Shown piece by piece: positions 37,295-46,240 of a stretch of DNA of 64,000 nucleotides. Position 1 is the first letter of the stretch. The number at the start of each line of letters is the position of its first letter. The notes beneath the pieces were generated by a model, which was not told where the DNA came from, made no database searches, and worked only from the letters and a program-made list of their open reading frames with translations. Source of the DNA: Acidobacteriota bacterium (GTDB taxonomy: Bacteria > Acidobacteriota > Vicinamibacteria > Vicinamibacterales > Vicinamibacteraceae); the NCBI GenBank assembly GCA_020845575.1, contig JADLFL010000014.1, positions 1 through 64,000 of the forward strand. The letters run 5' to 3'. The position numbers were made by a program, and so were the translations under genes.

Positions 37295-38884
37295 ATGACG
37301 CCGTCCGACTCCACGCCACCGGTGCACGCGCCATCAGCGATTCGCCAGGGGCCGGAGCCCCTGCCCTCCATCTCGTCTGTCGAATCGGCCTCCATCCCCC
37401 GGTTCGAGTCGACCTCCATGCCGTGGCTCGTGCTGGCCGCGCTGCTGGTGACGTGCCGCGCGCTGCCGTACGTCGTGTGGGGCACGCTGGCCTTCGATGC
37501 CGATCAGGCGGTGGTCGGCCTGATGGCCAAGCACGTCGCGGAATTCCGGGCGCTGCCTGTCTATCAGTACGGGCTGCCGTACGTCCTGATGGTGACGGCT
37601 TACGTGACTGCGCCGTTCATGTGGGTGTTCGGGGCCACGCCTTTCGCGCTCAAGCTGCCGCTGCTGCTGATGAATGTCGGCGTCGGCGTGGCCACGGTGA
37701 TGGCGATCCGCGCGGCGGGCCTGCGGCCGGCCGTCGCCCTGCTGCTCGCCCTGCCCGTCCTCGTGCCGTCGGCCGTCAGCGGGACGGGGCTGATGGACGC
37801 GCTTGGAATGAGCATCGAGCCTGCTGTCTTCGTCCTCGCGCTCTGGTATGCACGCCGCTCACCGCTCGTGTTCGGCATCGTCGCGGCTGTCGGGTTCCAC
37901 GTGCGCGAGTTCGTGGCGTACGCGGTGCTGGCCGCGGTGGTGGTCGACGTGCTGTCGGGTAACGGCCTGACGCGAACCGCAGCCCGACACTGGACGCGCG
38001 CAACGATGGCCGCGCTCGGTACGACGGCACTCATCGCCGGCGTCGCGCGATTCTCGTCGGTTCGCGGGCCCGGCACGTCGACGGCCCTGCTGGTCGACGG
38101 CAATCTCTCGACGCTCGGCGCGGCGTTCTGCTTCGTGCCGGCGCAGGCATGGCGCAACGTGATCGACCTCGGCGCCTCGTACCTCGGGTTGCTGTGGGGC
38201 CCCGTGCGTGCGCCGCTGTCGGATGCGGCCGTCCAGTCGACGATCTGGCAGGGCAGTGACGGTGCGTGGCCGGTGTTCGCCCTCGCCATGCTCCTGGCCG
38301 TGGGCAGCATCGCGTGGCACTGGCGCGCGCTCTGGACCCACCGCTCGTCACCGGTGGTGCGGTTGGGGACGTTCCTCGCGCTCGTGGGTGCGCAGAGCGT
38401 GATCGTCTACGCGATCAGCCGCTGCGGCGAGTTGTCGGTACTCACGATCCGCTACGCGCTGCTCGGGATCTTCCTACCCACGGGCGTGGCGCTCGTGGCC
38501 TGGGTCGTCTCGCCGGGCCGGATCGTTCGCACGACACTCGGCGGCGCGTTCGTCGGGCTCACGATCCTCAACCTCGTGCCGCACGCGCGGCTCTGGGCCG
38601 AGCAGCTCCGTTCGCCGTCGATGTCCAACCGCGCTCAGCTTGGCGCGGCGATGGAGGCGCGAGGACTCCACTACGCGCGGAGCGACTACTGGACGGCGTA
38701 CTACGTCGCGTTCCTGACACACGAGCGGGTGATCATCGGGTCGGACACACTGTCGCGCGTGGATCTGTACGAGCACGTGCTCGCACGACACGAGGCCGAG
38801 GTGGTGCGCATCGCCACGCGTCCCTGTGACGCGGCGCCGCCGATCGTTCCCGGCTACTATGTGTGTCGTCAAGACGGGCCGTGA
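37295..38884 (+). CDS. Multi-pass membrane protein, possible GT-C glycosyltransferase
   Basis: A 529-residue protein with roughly ten to eleven hydrophobic segments. The first loop has an acidic motif, TLAFDADQAVVGLMAKHV, which resembles the Asp/Glu pair of GT-C transferases of the ArnT/PMT kind that use polyprenyl-phosphate sugars. Its first 41 residues (from ATG 37295) are low-complexity and translate a REP-like repeat copy plus a 24-bp-period quasi-repeat, so ATG 37418 (MPWLVLAALL) could be the true start. The stop codon overlaps the next start (GTGA at 38881-38884). Together with the UbiA-type partner this suggests a lipid-linked sugar being made and used. Function is an inference. Confidence 0.7.
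   Translation: MTPSDSTPPVHAPSAIRQGPEPLPSISSVESASIPRFESTSMPWLVLAALLVTCRALPYVVWGTLAFDADQAVVGLMAKHVAEFRALPVYQYGLPYVLMVTAYVTAPFMWVFGATPFALKLPLLLMNVGVGVATVMAIRAAGLRPAVALLLALPVLVPSAVSGTGLMDALGMSIEPAVFVLALWYARRSPLVFGIVAAVGFHVREFVAYAVLAAVVVDVLSGNGLTRTAARHWTRATMAALGTTALIAGVARFSSVRGPGTSTALLVDGNLSTLGAAFCFVPAQAWRNVIDLGASYLGLLWGPVRAPLSDAAVQSTIWQGSDGAWPVFALAMLLAVGSIAWHWRALWTHRSSPVVRLGTFLALVGAQSVIVYAISRCGELSVLTIRYALLGIFLPTGVALVAWVVSPGRIVRTTLGGAFVGLTILNLVPHARLWAEQLRSPSMSNRAQLGAAMEARGLHYARSDYWTAYYVAFLTHERVIIGSDTLSRVDLYEHVLARHEAEVVRIATRPCDAAPPIVPGYYVCRQDGP
37344..37373. repeat. REP-like palindromic repeat, copy 2
   Basis: The reverse complement of copy 1 (525-554) with 27 of 30 positions identical. Next to it, ATGGAGG (as seen on the minus strand) recurs at 37395-37389 and 37419-37413 in the quasi-repeat 37379-37419. 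It may lie inside the N-terminal codons of the adjacent gene. Confidence 0.7.
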
Positions 38885-41130
38885 CCGACCTGCCATCCAC
38901 ACATCCTCCCCCTGCCGCGACGCCTGCCTGGCGCGCGTACGTCGACATCGCGCGACCCGACCACTGGTTCAAGAACGGGTTCATGCTGCTCGGCGTGGTG
39001 CTGGCCGTCGGCTATCGCCCCGACGCGCTCGATCGCGCGGGTGTGTGGCGCCTGCTGATCGCCGTCGCCGCCACGTGTCTCGTGGCGTCGAGCAACTACG
39101 TCCTGAACGAGATCCTCGACGCACCGCGGGATCGCCACCATCCCCTGAAGCGAAACCGCCCCATTCCGTCGGGTCTCGTATCGCCGCCGCTGGCGTATGC
39201 CGAATGGGTGCTGTTGGCGATCGCGGGCTTCGGCATCGCCGCGATGGTCAACGGCCCGTTCCTCGCGTCGGCGGTCTGGCTCTGGGTGATGGGAGTGCTG
39301 TACAACGTGCCGCCCATCAGGACGAAGGAGTGGCCCTACCTCGACGTGCTGAGCGAGTCGATCAACAACCCGATTCGCCTGGGGCTCGGCTGGTTCGCGC
39401 TCATCGACGGCCTCCTGCCGCCCGTGTCGCTCGCGATTGCGTACTGGATGGCGGGCGCGTTCCTGATGGCGGTCAAGCGATACGCGGAGTACCGCCACAT
39501 CGGCGATCCCGCGGTTGCCGCGGCCTATCGCCGATCGTTCAGGCACTACACCGAGGATCGCCTCCTCGTCTCGATCCTCTTCTACGCCGTGATCGGCGCG
39601 CTCTTCGGCGGCATCTTCATCGTCCGCTATCACCTCGAACTGGTGTTCATGGCGCCGCTCGTGGCGGGCCTCTTCGCGTACTACCTGAAGCTCGGCATGC
39701 TGCCAGACAGCCCGGCCCAGCGGCCTGAGCAGTTGTATCGTCACAAGGGCTTCACCGCGTACGTGACCGCGTGCCTCGTCGCGTTCGTCGCGCTGCTGTT
39801 CACCGAGATGCCGACGCTCTACGCGATGTTCGACATACCACCGACGGGGATGCGGCCGCTGTGGCACATCGGCCCTGCCGCGCAACCATCACGGACATCC
39901 ATGCCCACGCTCGACGACCTCGCTCACGACTACGTCCGCCAGGTGCTTGCGCTGGGCGTACACGACCCCGATGCGGTTGATGCGTACTACGGCCCCACGG
40001 ACATCAAGGCCGACGTCACGGCCGCCCAGGCACCGCTTGCCGACGTCTCGCACCGCATCGACACGCTGCGCACCCGCCTCGACGCGTACGTCGCCGACGG
40101 GCCCGACCAGATGCGACGGCTGCTGGTGCTGCGGGCGCAGGCACGCGCGCTGGCGATGCGGGCCGCGATCGCGGGTGGCACGCGCGTGTCCTTCGACGAG
40201 GAGTCGCGGGCGCTCTACGACGCCACGGCGCCGACGCACGACGCCGCGCACTTCGACGGCCTGCTCGCCGCGCTCGACGCAGTCCTCCCGGGCACTGGCA
40301 GCGTGTCTGCGCGCTACCAGGCATTCCGCGAGCGCATGGTGATCCCGCCAGCCGCGCTCGACGCAGTGTTCCGTGCAGCCGTCGATGCCTGCCGCACCAG
40401 GACGCGTGCGCACGTCACGCTGCCGGCCGGGGAGTCATTCCGCATCGAGTACGTCACCGACAAGCCGTGGAGCGGCTACAACTGGTATCAGGGGCAGTAC
40501 CGCAGTGTGATCCAGGTGAACACGGACCTGCCCATCTACATCGACCGCGCGCTCGACCTCGCGTGTCACGAGGGCTATCCCGGCCACCACGTGTACAACG
40601 TGCTGCTCGAACAGCATCTCGTCCGGGAACGCGGGTGGGTGGAGTGGTCCGTCTATCCGCTCTTCTCGCCGCAGAGCCTCATCGCCGAAGGCACGGCGAA
40701 CTTCGGGATTCGCGTGGCGTTCAGCGACGCCGACCGCCTCGCATTCGAGCGCGACGTGCTGTATCCGCTGGCCGGGCTCGATCCCGCGCTCGCGGCGAGG
40801 TATCAGGAAGTCCAGCGCCTGACGACCGGACTGGCCTACTCCGGAAACGAGGCGGCGCGACAGTACCTCGATGGCACCTTCACCGCCGATCAGGCGATCG
40901 CCTGGCTCGAGCGCTACACCCTCATGAGCCGCGAACGCGCGGCGCAGCGCGTGCGGTTCTTCGACAGCTATCGGAGCTACGTCATCAACTACAACCTCGG
41001 CGAAGACCTCGTCGAGCGGTACGTGACGCGGCAGGGCGGCATCGCCACGGCACCCGATCGACGATGGGATGTCTTCGTCGATTTGCTGCGCACGCCGCGA
41101 CTCCCGAGCGAACTCGCCGAAGGCCGTTGA
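38881..41130 (+). CDS. UbiA-family prenyltransferase fused to a DUF885-like metallopeptidase domain
   Basis: A 749-residue protein with two different halves. Residues 1-335 are a polytopic UbiA-type transferase close to decaprenyl-phosphate phosphoribosyltransferases: ARPDHWFKNGFML, then the Mg/diphosphate motif NEILDAPRDRHHP and DVLSESINNPIRLGLGWF. From residue 341 (MPTLDDLAHDYV) runs a soluble domain of about 400 residues with the zinc-site-like HEGYPGHH (His563) and a later EGTANFG, as in DUF885/gluzincin-like proteins. There is no stop codon or frame change between them. GTG 38881 overlaps the upstream stop. Each half normally occurs as a separate protein, so this is a fusion or a lost stop codon. 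Confidence 0.82.
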   Translation: MTDLPSTHPPPAATPAWRAYVDIARPDHWFKNGFMLLGVVLAVGYRPDALDRAGVWRLLIAVAATCLVASSNYVLNEILDAPRDRHHPLKRNRPIPSGLVSPPLAYAEWVLLAIAGFGIAAMVNGPFLASAVWLWVMGVLYNVPPIRTKEWPYLDVLSESINNPIRLGLGWFALIDGLLPPVSLAIAYWMAGAFLMAVKRYAEYRHIGDPAVAAAYRRSFRHYTEDRLLVSILFYAVIGALFGGIFIVRYHLELVFMAPLVAGLFAYYLKLGMLPDSPAQRPEQLYRHKGFTAYVTACLVAFVALLFTEMPTLYAMFDIPPTGMRPLWHIGPAAQPSRTSMPTLDDLAHDYVRQVLALGVHDPDAVDAYYGPTDIKADVTAAQAPLADVSHRIDTLRTRLDAYVADGPDQMRRLLVLRAQARALAMRAAIAGGTRVSFDEESRALYDATAPTHDAAHFDGLLAALDAVLPGTGSVSARYQAFRERMVIPPAALDAVFRAAVDACRTRTRAHVTLPAGESFRIEYVTDKPWSGYNWYQGQYRSVIQVNTDLPIYIDRALDLACHEGYPGHHVYNVLLEQHLVRERGWVEWSVYPLFSPQSLIAEGTANFGIRVAFSDADRLAFERDVLYPLAGLDPALAARYQEVQRLTTGLAYSGNEAARQYLDGTFTADQAIAWLERYTLMSRERAAQRVRFFDSYRSYVINYNLGEDLVERYVTRQGGIATAPDRRWDVFVDLLRTPRLPSELAEGR

Positions 41131-41133
41131 TCG

Positions 41134-43530
41134 TCAGACCTTCGGGCGCGGGACCGACGAGCGGGGCTGCCAGCCTCTCACGTGGCGCGACACCAGGTCG
41201 ATCAGCAGGGCGCTCGAGACAGGCTTGCGCGCCGAGTCGGTGAAGCCGTGCTGTCGCAACGACGCCTCTCTGTCGTTGCCGCTGCCGGACACCGCAATCA
41301 CGGGGCCGTCATAGCCCTGCCGGCGTAGAGCCTGCACCGTCACGATCCCGTCCTGGCCAGGGAGATCGAGATCCATCACGACGGCGTCTGGCCACAGCCG
41401 CAGGGTCTCGGTCACGGCGTCGGCTCCGTTGTTCACGGTCTCCACGCGCGCACCCGCAGACGCAAGGACTACCGCGAACAACTGCTGGATGTCTTCCACG
41501 TCGTCGCAGACCAGCACGAGTGGGCCTGCCTCGTCGATGGCATCGGGGAAAGGCTCGCTCACACCATCGATGCCTGGTGGCGCATCGACCACACGTGTCG
41601 GCAGCGTGAATGTGAAGCAACTGCCGCGCCCTTCGGTGGACACGGCGACGAGGTCACCGCCCATCAGGCGCGCCAGGCGACGCGACACGCTCAGGCCGAG
41701 CCCTGTTCCACCAGCGCGAATCGCACGCGGATCGCCGAGCTCGAACTCGTCGAACGCGCGCGCGAGGACCGACGGGGTCATGCCGCTGCCCGTGTCCGTC
41801 ACGCGCACGATCATGGCGCGGGCGTCCCAATCGACGGAGAGGTGGATGCTGCCCGCCTCTGTGAACTTCATCGCATTGGCCAGGAGGTTCAACAGCACCT
41901 GCCGCACGCGCAGTGCATCGATGAGCAGGTATGGGGGCACGCCGACCGCGACCTCACCCGACAGCGCGACGCCGTCCTGACGCGGCAGGCCTTCCATCGT
42001 CGCGAGCACGTCACTCACGAGCACTCGCACCGCGATGGGTTGCGGAGCGACGCGCGCCCGGCCCACAGACAAGGTGGCGTCGTCCAGCAGGTTGTTCACC
42101 AGGTGGAGCAGGTGCGCGCCGTTGCGACTGATGACGCGCGCGTACTCCTCGGTGGCCGAGGGTGTCCTCCCTTCGACGATGAGGCGCCCGAATCCCAGGA
42201 TGGCCGTCACGGGCGTACGCAGTTCGTGTGCGACGTGGTTGAGGAACTGCGTCTTCAGCTCCGACGCCCGCTCGGCGGCGAGCGTGTCGGCTTCGAGGCG
42301 TGCACGTTCCCGCTGCAGGCGTGCGAGATCCGCCAGGCCCAGCATGATGGCCGCCATCGACGCGGCCGCCATCGGCGTGAACATCGCCACGCGCTGCTGC
42401 GCCCACGTCAGCAGCGCGAGCGCCACAACCACTGTCACCACCCAGGCGCCCACCATGCCCAGCACCAGCGTGCGCGGGCGATGACTCTCCCTGGCCCTGA
42501 CCGCCAGGAACACCGCCATGACGACGATCAGCATCACGCCATCGAACGCCCATCGCCGGGATCTGACAACAGCTCCGCCCTCGACAAGCCCTGACGCGAG
42601 GCGCAGGAACTCGACACCCGACGTGCTGCCGACCGGCGTTCGCACGGGTTCCTCCAGCAGCAGGGCCGTGGCGCCGATGAACACCCGCTTGCCGTGCACC
42701 GTGCCCGCCAGTCCGCCGCCCGCCTGTGGCGCCACCGCCGCGCGCACGAGATCGGCAAACGGGAGTGTCGGCAGCGACGGGAGCCGCCGCGGAAAGTGGA
42801 GTTCCACCTGTCCGTCCTCGTCCACGGGTATGGCGTGGCTGCCGATGGTCAGGATCGGTCCGCGCCACGTGCGGCGCGTGCCGACGATGCGGTCCTCGCC
42901 AAGCAGGGGCGTGAACGACAGACCGGGATACAGGCGGGTCCCCACCCGCGTGACGACCGGCAGCCGTCGCACGACGCCGTCCTCGTCGGGAACAGCCGTG
43001 GCCACACCAACGGTCGCGCGACGCGCGAACTCGGGCCGTGGCTCCACGAGGTCCGACGACGTCCGCGCGGGCGCGTCAGGGTCGATGCGAATCGCGCGCG
43101 TCGGCGGGACGTCCTCACGATCGGCTCCGATCTGGAACGGGACCGCTACGGCCGCCAGCGCCACGTTGTCGAGTCCCGCGAGCACGTCGCCGAGTTGCTC
43201 GTCGCCCGGGCGAGGGTCGGTGAGGAGCACGTCGAGCGTGACGTGCGCGGCACCAGCCGTGTCGAGATAGCGGAGGACATGTGCCCAGATGTCACGCTGG
43301 TACGGCCAGGGACCCAGCAGGGGCTGCAGTGCGGTGATGGACGCATCGTCGAGACCGAACACCACCGTGTCGGTATCGGCCACGTTCGACGCAACCAGTG
43401 GGGCGACGCGATCCCACAGCCACGTGTCGACGCGTCTGCCGGGACCCACGAGGTCGACGGCGATCGCGGCAAGGGTCGCCATCGCCGCACATCCGAGCAC
43501 GACGCGTGTCCTGCGACCGTGGACGGGCAT
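41134..43530 (-). CDS. CHASE2 hybrid sensor histidine kinase with receiver domain
   Basis: A 798-residue membrane sensor: one N-terminal membrane helix, an extracytoplasmic CHASE2 domain to about residue 310 (VFGLDDASITALQPLLGPW, HVTLDVLLTDPR, GKRVFIGAT), three more helices, then HisKA with the phosphorylated His in FLNHVAHELRTPVTAILG, HATPase (NLLANAMKFTEAG, DTGSGMTP, GGTGLGLSVSRR) and a C-terminal receiver (LVLVCDDVEDI, phosphoacceptor Asp in VVMDLDLPG, Lys in ARKP). The start ATG 43530 shares its A with the stop of the upstream FecR/LysM gene (TGATG), so the two are coupled. The phosphate would end on the internal Asp; no separate output regulator is nearby. Confidence 0.92.
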   Translation of the reverse strand: MPVHGRRTRVVLGCAAMATLAAIAVDLVGPGRRVDTWLWDRVAPLVASNVADTDTVVFGLDDASITALQPLLGPWPYQRDIWAHVLRYLDTAGAAHVTLDVLLTDPRPGDEQLGDVLAGLDNVALAAVAVPFQIGADREDVPPTRAIRIDPDAPARTSSDLVEPRPEFARRATVGVATAVPDEDGVVRRLPVVTRVGTRLYPGLSFTPLLGEDRIVGTRRTWRGPILTIGSHAIPVDEDGQVELHFPRRLPSLPTLPFADLVRAAVAPQAGGGLAGTVHGKRVFIGATALLLEEPVRTPVGSTSGVEFLRLASGLVEGGAVVRSRRWAFDGVMLIVVMAVFLAVRARESHRPRTLVLGMVGAWVVTVVVALALLTWAQQRVAMFTPMAAASMAAIMLGLADLARLQRERARLEADTLAAERASELKTQFLNHVAHELRTPVTAILGFGRLIVEGRTPSATEEYARVISRNGAHLLHLVNNLLDDATLSVGRARVAPQPIAVRVLVSDVLATMEGLPRQDGVALSGEVAVGVPPYLLIDALRVRQVLLNLLANAMKFTEAGSIHLSVDWDARAMIVRVTDTGSGMTPSVLARAFDEFELGDPRAIRAGGTGLGLSVSRRLARLMGGDLVAVSTEGRGSCFTFTLPTRVVDAPPGIDGVSEPFPDAIDEAGPLVLVCDDVEDIQQLFAVVLASAGARVETVNNGADAVTETLRLWPDAVVMDLDLPGQDGIVTVQALRRQGYDGPVIAVSGSGNDREASLRQHGFTDSARKPVSSALLIDLVSRHVRGWQPRSSVPRPKV

Positions 43531-45200
43531 CAACGAGCACCCAGTACCACGCCTGCCGCGCCAGCCGGCACGAGGAGCCACCACCACTTGCTGCGCCGAC
43601 GCGGCGGATCGACAACGTCGAAGCTCTGGGTCGGCCCGTAGGGCCCGTGGACACCTTCGGCGCTCACCGCGCGCACGCGCACGTGATAGCGGCCAGCTGC
43701 CGGTCGCGGCATGGTCAACGTCGGAACATCGACGACGGCGTCGACCAACGTCGTGGCGAACGCCGGATCGGCAGACACCTGCACGGTGTAGCGATCATTA
43801 CCGAGCCCAGCCGACCACTGAAGGGTCAGTTCTCTGGCGAGCAGTTGCACGGCAGGCGGCGGTCCGGCCGGCGGACGGGCTCGGAGTTCGGCCGGCACGG
43901 CGTCGCTCCAGGGGCCTCGCTGTTCGCCCTGCCGCGTGGCGATGCGCCACGCGTACCGGCCCGGAGGAAGGGGCACGGCGATCTCGCTGGTCCTGACGTC
44001 GCTCCGTTCGAACACGGGTACGCCGAACGTCGAGTCACCGACCACCTGGACGTCCACACCGGAGGCCTCCGCCGATTGGGTCCACCGAAGGGGCAGCGTG
44101 TCACCGTAGACAGGCGCCCCTCCGCCGGCATCGCGGACGATCGGGGGCACGGGGCGCGCATCGATCACCAGCGGATGTCGCGCATCGAGCCCCTCGATCC
44201 CGGCGGCGTCGATCGCGCGCACGACCAGCGTGTAGGCCGCGTCCTCGATGTCGGGCCATGAGACGTCGCTTCGCGGGATGCGCGTATCGACGACAGGCGC
44301 GCCGCCGTCAGCGGGAACGACGCGAACGCGATACGCGACAGCCCCTGTCGTCGGCGCCCATCGTGCGCGAACGGGCAAGCGGTTCACCGTGAGGATCAGT
44401 GACGACAAGTCGGGCGCGGAGAGGAGCGTCGTGGGCGTGAGCGTCGACGCTCCCGGCCCGGCGCGAACACCGAAGCCGGCTCCGACGTCGACGGTCTGCG
44501 TCGTGCTGTCGACACCGACGAGGCCCGCGGTGACCTCCGTGACCGTTGTGTCATCGTCGGCGACCGCCACGCGGAAGTCCGTGCCGCGGACCGTGGCGTT
44601 GACCAGCGGCGTACGCACCTGGTGACGTTGCTGCGGATGCGTCGCCGGCAACACCGTTGACTCCACGCGTCCGCGCCTGACGTCGAGCAGGGTCCGCTTG
44701 ACGTTGCCGGCGATCGTGCGGAGTTCCACGAGCGTCACGCGCGCGCGCGCGCCCACGGTCACCTCGGCGCCTGTCGAGAGACGCAGGCGCACGGCGTCGC
44801 CGTCGCCTGTGGTAATCGTCGAACCTGGCGGAATCGCCGTGCCGAGCAGCGCCACGGTGGCCTGTCCCGCGCCCTCGACACGAGGCTGCCCCCGCACCCA
44901 GAGCACGTCGGCCCGACCGGGCAGTCCACGCAGCAGGGTCACAGGGAAGAGCAAGCTCCGGCCGGGACGCAGCCGCCTGGTATCCCTGACGCGGTTGAGT
45001 CGCGCGATCTTCGGCCAGTCGCGGACGTCGGTCATCAACTGCTGCGCAAGGCCGATGAGCGTGTCGCCGCGCACGATCGTATGGGCATAGTGCTCGCCGG
45101 GTGTCGCTGGTGGTGTACGCATCGGCGGCGGCTGCGCCTGTACGACTCCACCACCGACGAGGCACACCACGAGAGCGCCGCTCGCCACCCGCATCCGCAT
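43530..45200 (-). CDS. Exported LysM/FecR-domain protein with FnIII-like repeats
   Basis: A 556-residue exported protein: signal peptide to about residue 23 (GGGVVQAQ), a LysM domain (VRGDTLIGLAQQLM, RLNRVRDTRRLRPG) that should bind peptidoglycan, a FecR domain (LLDVRRGRVESTV, TPLVNATVRGTDFRVAV), and two or three fibronectin III-like repeats (RYAWRIATRQGEQRGPWSDA, RYHVRVRAVSAEGVHGPYG), then a short membrane segment at the C-terminus (KWWWLLVPAGAAGVVLG). FecR-type domains can transmit periplasmic signals to a membrane regulator. It is coupled to the CHASE2 kinase, an association known across proteobacteria and Acidobacteria, so the two likely form one signalling pair. ATG 45200 is preferred. 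Confidence 0.85.
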   Translation of the reverse strand: MRMRVASGALVVCLVGGGVVQAQPPPMRTPPATPGEHYAHTIVRGDTLIGLAQQLMTDVRDWPKIARLNRVRDTRRLRPGRSLLFPVTLLRGLPGRADVLWVRGQPRVEGAGQATVALLGTAIPPGSTITTGDGDAVRLRLSTGAEVTVGARARVTLVELRTIAGNVKRTLLDVRRGRVESTVLPATHPQQRHQVRTPLVNATVRGTDFRVAVADDDTTVTEVTAGLVGVDSTTQTVDVGAGFGVRAGPGASTLTPTTLLSAPDLSSLILTVNRLPVRARWAPTTGAVAYRVRVVPADGGAPVVDTRIPRSDVSWPDIEDAAYTLVVRAIDAAGIEGLDARHPLVIDARPVPPIVRDAGGGAPVYGDTLPLRWTQSAEASGVDVQVVGDSTFGVPVFERSDVRTSEIAVPLPPGRYAWRIATRQGEQRGPWSDAVPAELRARPPAGPPPAVQLLARELTLQWSAGLGNDRYTVQVSADPAFATTLVDAVVDVPTLTMPRPAAGRYHVRVRAVSAEGVHGPYGPTQSFDVVDPPRRRSKWWWLLVPAGAAGVVLGAR

Positions 45201-45273
45201 CCGGATCGGGGACGCCCGCGTCGTGCGGTTGCATGCCTGTTGGGTCACCACGTGCCGGTCAACGATAGCAGAC

Positions 45274-46230
45274 TCAGGCGAGGTCTCGACGGAAGAGCCT
45301 GTCGAAGTTTCCAGCCGCGATCGCCTGCCGATCCACGTCCGGCACGCCCAGTTCGTGAAGGACCGCCAACTGGGTGTCGCGAATCCCCACCTGCCATCCG
45401 CGCGGGAAGAACGAGGAGTCGGTCCCGAACAGCAGACGCTCGGGTCCGAGCACGGTGAGGGCCTGGCCGAAGACGTGCCGCAGCGTGAGACCGGGGTTGT
45501 ACTTCATCCACGCATTGCTGGACGAGGTGTCGACCAGGATGTTGGGACACGCATCGGCCACCATCAGCAGTTCCCGGAAGAAGCCGGCGCCGAAATGCGG
45601 AACGATGATCGGCAGCGTCGGATGACGCAGGGCCAGGCCTTGCAGTTCCAGCGGATTGCCGAATCGCGTCTCGAATGCACTGGGCAGACCGAGTGTCCTG
45701 CGGATGCCGACCGTCAGGACACCGCAGTGCACGAAGAGCGCAGCACCCGTACTGCCCGCCACCTGCGCTGCCAGCCCCAGCACGCGCGGATCGGACGGCG
45801 AGTAGCCGTGCATCGCCGGGAAGAGGCACACGACGCGCATACCGGGCTGCACCAGCGCCCATGCCACGCGCGTCAAGGCACCCTCCTGCGTCGGGTCAAC
45901 CATGAAGGCTCCGACGAAGCGGTCCGGGTGTCGAGCCACGGCCCGCGCGACCTGTTCCTCCTCACCAGGAACGCTGCCGATGAGCACGGCGCGGCCGACC
46001 CCGTGCGCTGTCAACGTCTCCGCCCACCTGTCGGCGAGCGCTTCGGGCGTACCCGGATGGTCCCACCCGACCAGACGCGTGACCTCATGCCCCGGCGCGT
46101 TGCCAGGCAGCCCCTTCTGGCGCCCGAGGACGTCGAAGAATCGCGGAGAGAAGAAGTGGCAGTGCGCGTCGTTGACGCGCAACGGCACGGCGCCTGTGGC
46201 GCCAATCGACGGAGGCGGGACGATCGTCAT
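45274..46230 (-). CDS. Amidohydrolase-family metal-dependent hydrolase (COG2159 type)
   Basis: A 318-residue TIM-barrel hydrolase. The metal-binding H-x-H is in NDAHCHFFSP, further ligands in VPHFGAGFF and the catalytic Asp in LLFGTDSSFFPRG. Such enzymes act as decarboxylases or hydrolases on aromatic or small organic acids. No signal peptide is visible. It is the third gene of a unit (MATE, PLP enzyme, hydrolase; 10 nt from the second), so its substrate is probably related to that of the PLP enzyme or exporter; I cannot name it. Confidence 0.88.
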   Translation of the reverse strand: MTIVPPPSIGATGAVPLRVNDAHCHFFSPRFFDVLGRQKGLPGNAPGHEVTRLVGWDHPGTPEALADRWAETLTAHGVGRAVLIGSVPGEEEQVARAVARHPDRFVGAFMVDPTQEGALTRVAWALVQPGMRVVCLFPAMHGYSPSDPRVLGLAAQVAGSTGAALFVHCGVLTVGIRRTLGLPSAFETRFGNPLELQGLALRHPTLPIIVPHFGAGFFRELLMVADACPNILVDTSSSNAWMKYNPGLTLRHVFGQALTVLGPERLLFGTDSSFFPRGWQVGIRDTQLAVLHELGVPDVDRQAIAAGNFDRLFRRDLA

Positions 46231-46240
46231 CGGAGGCCCT

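Noticed and set aside
39880..39905. Frameshift or stop at the UbiA-peptidase junction
   Set aside because: The frame is continuous here; the Met at 39901 is in frame and no stop separates the halves, although a sequencing error cannot be ruled out.
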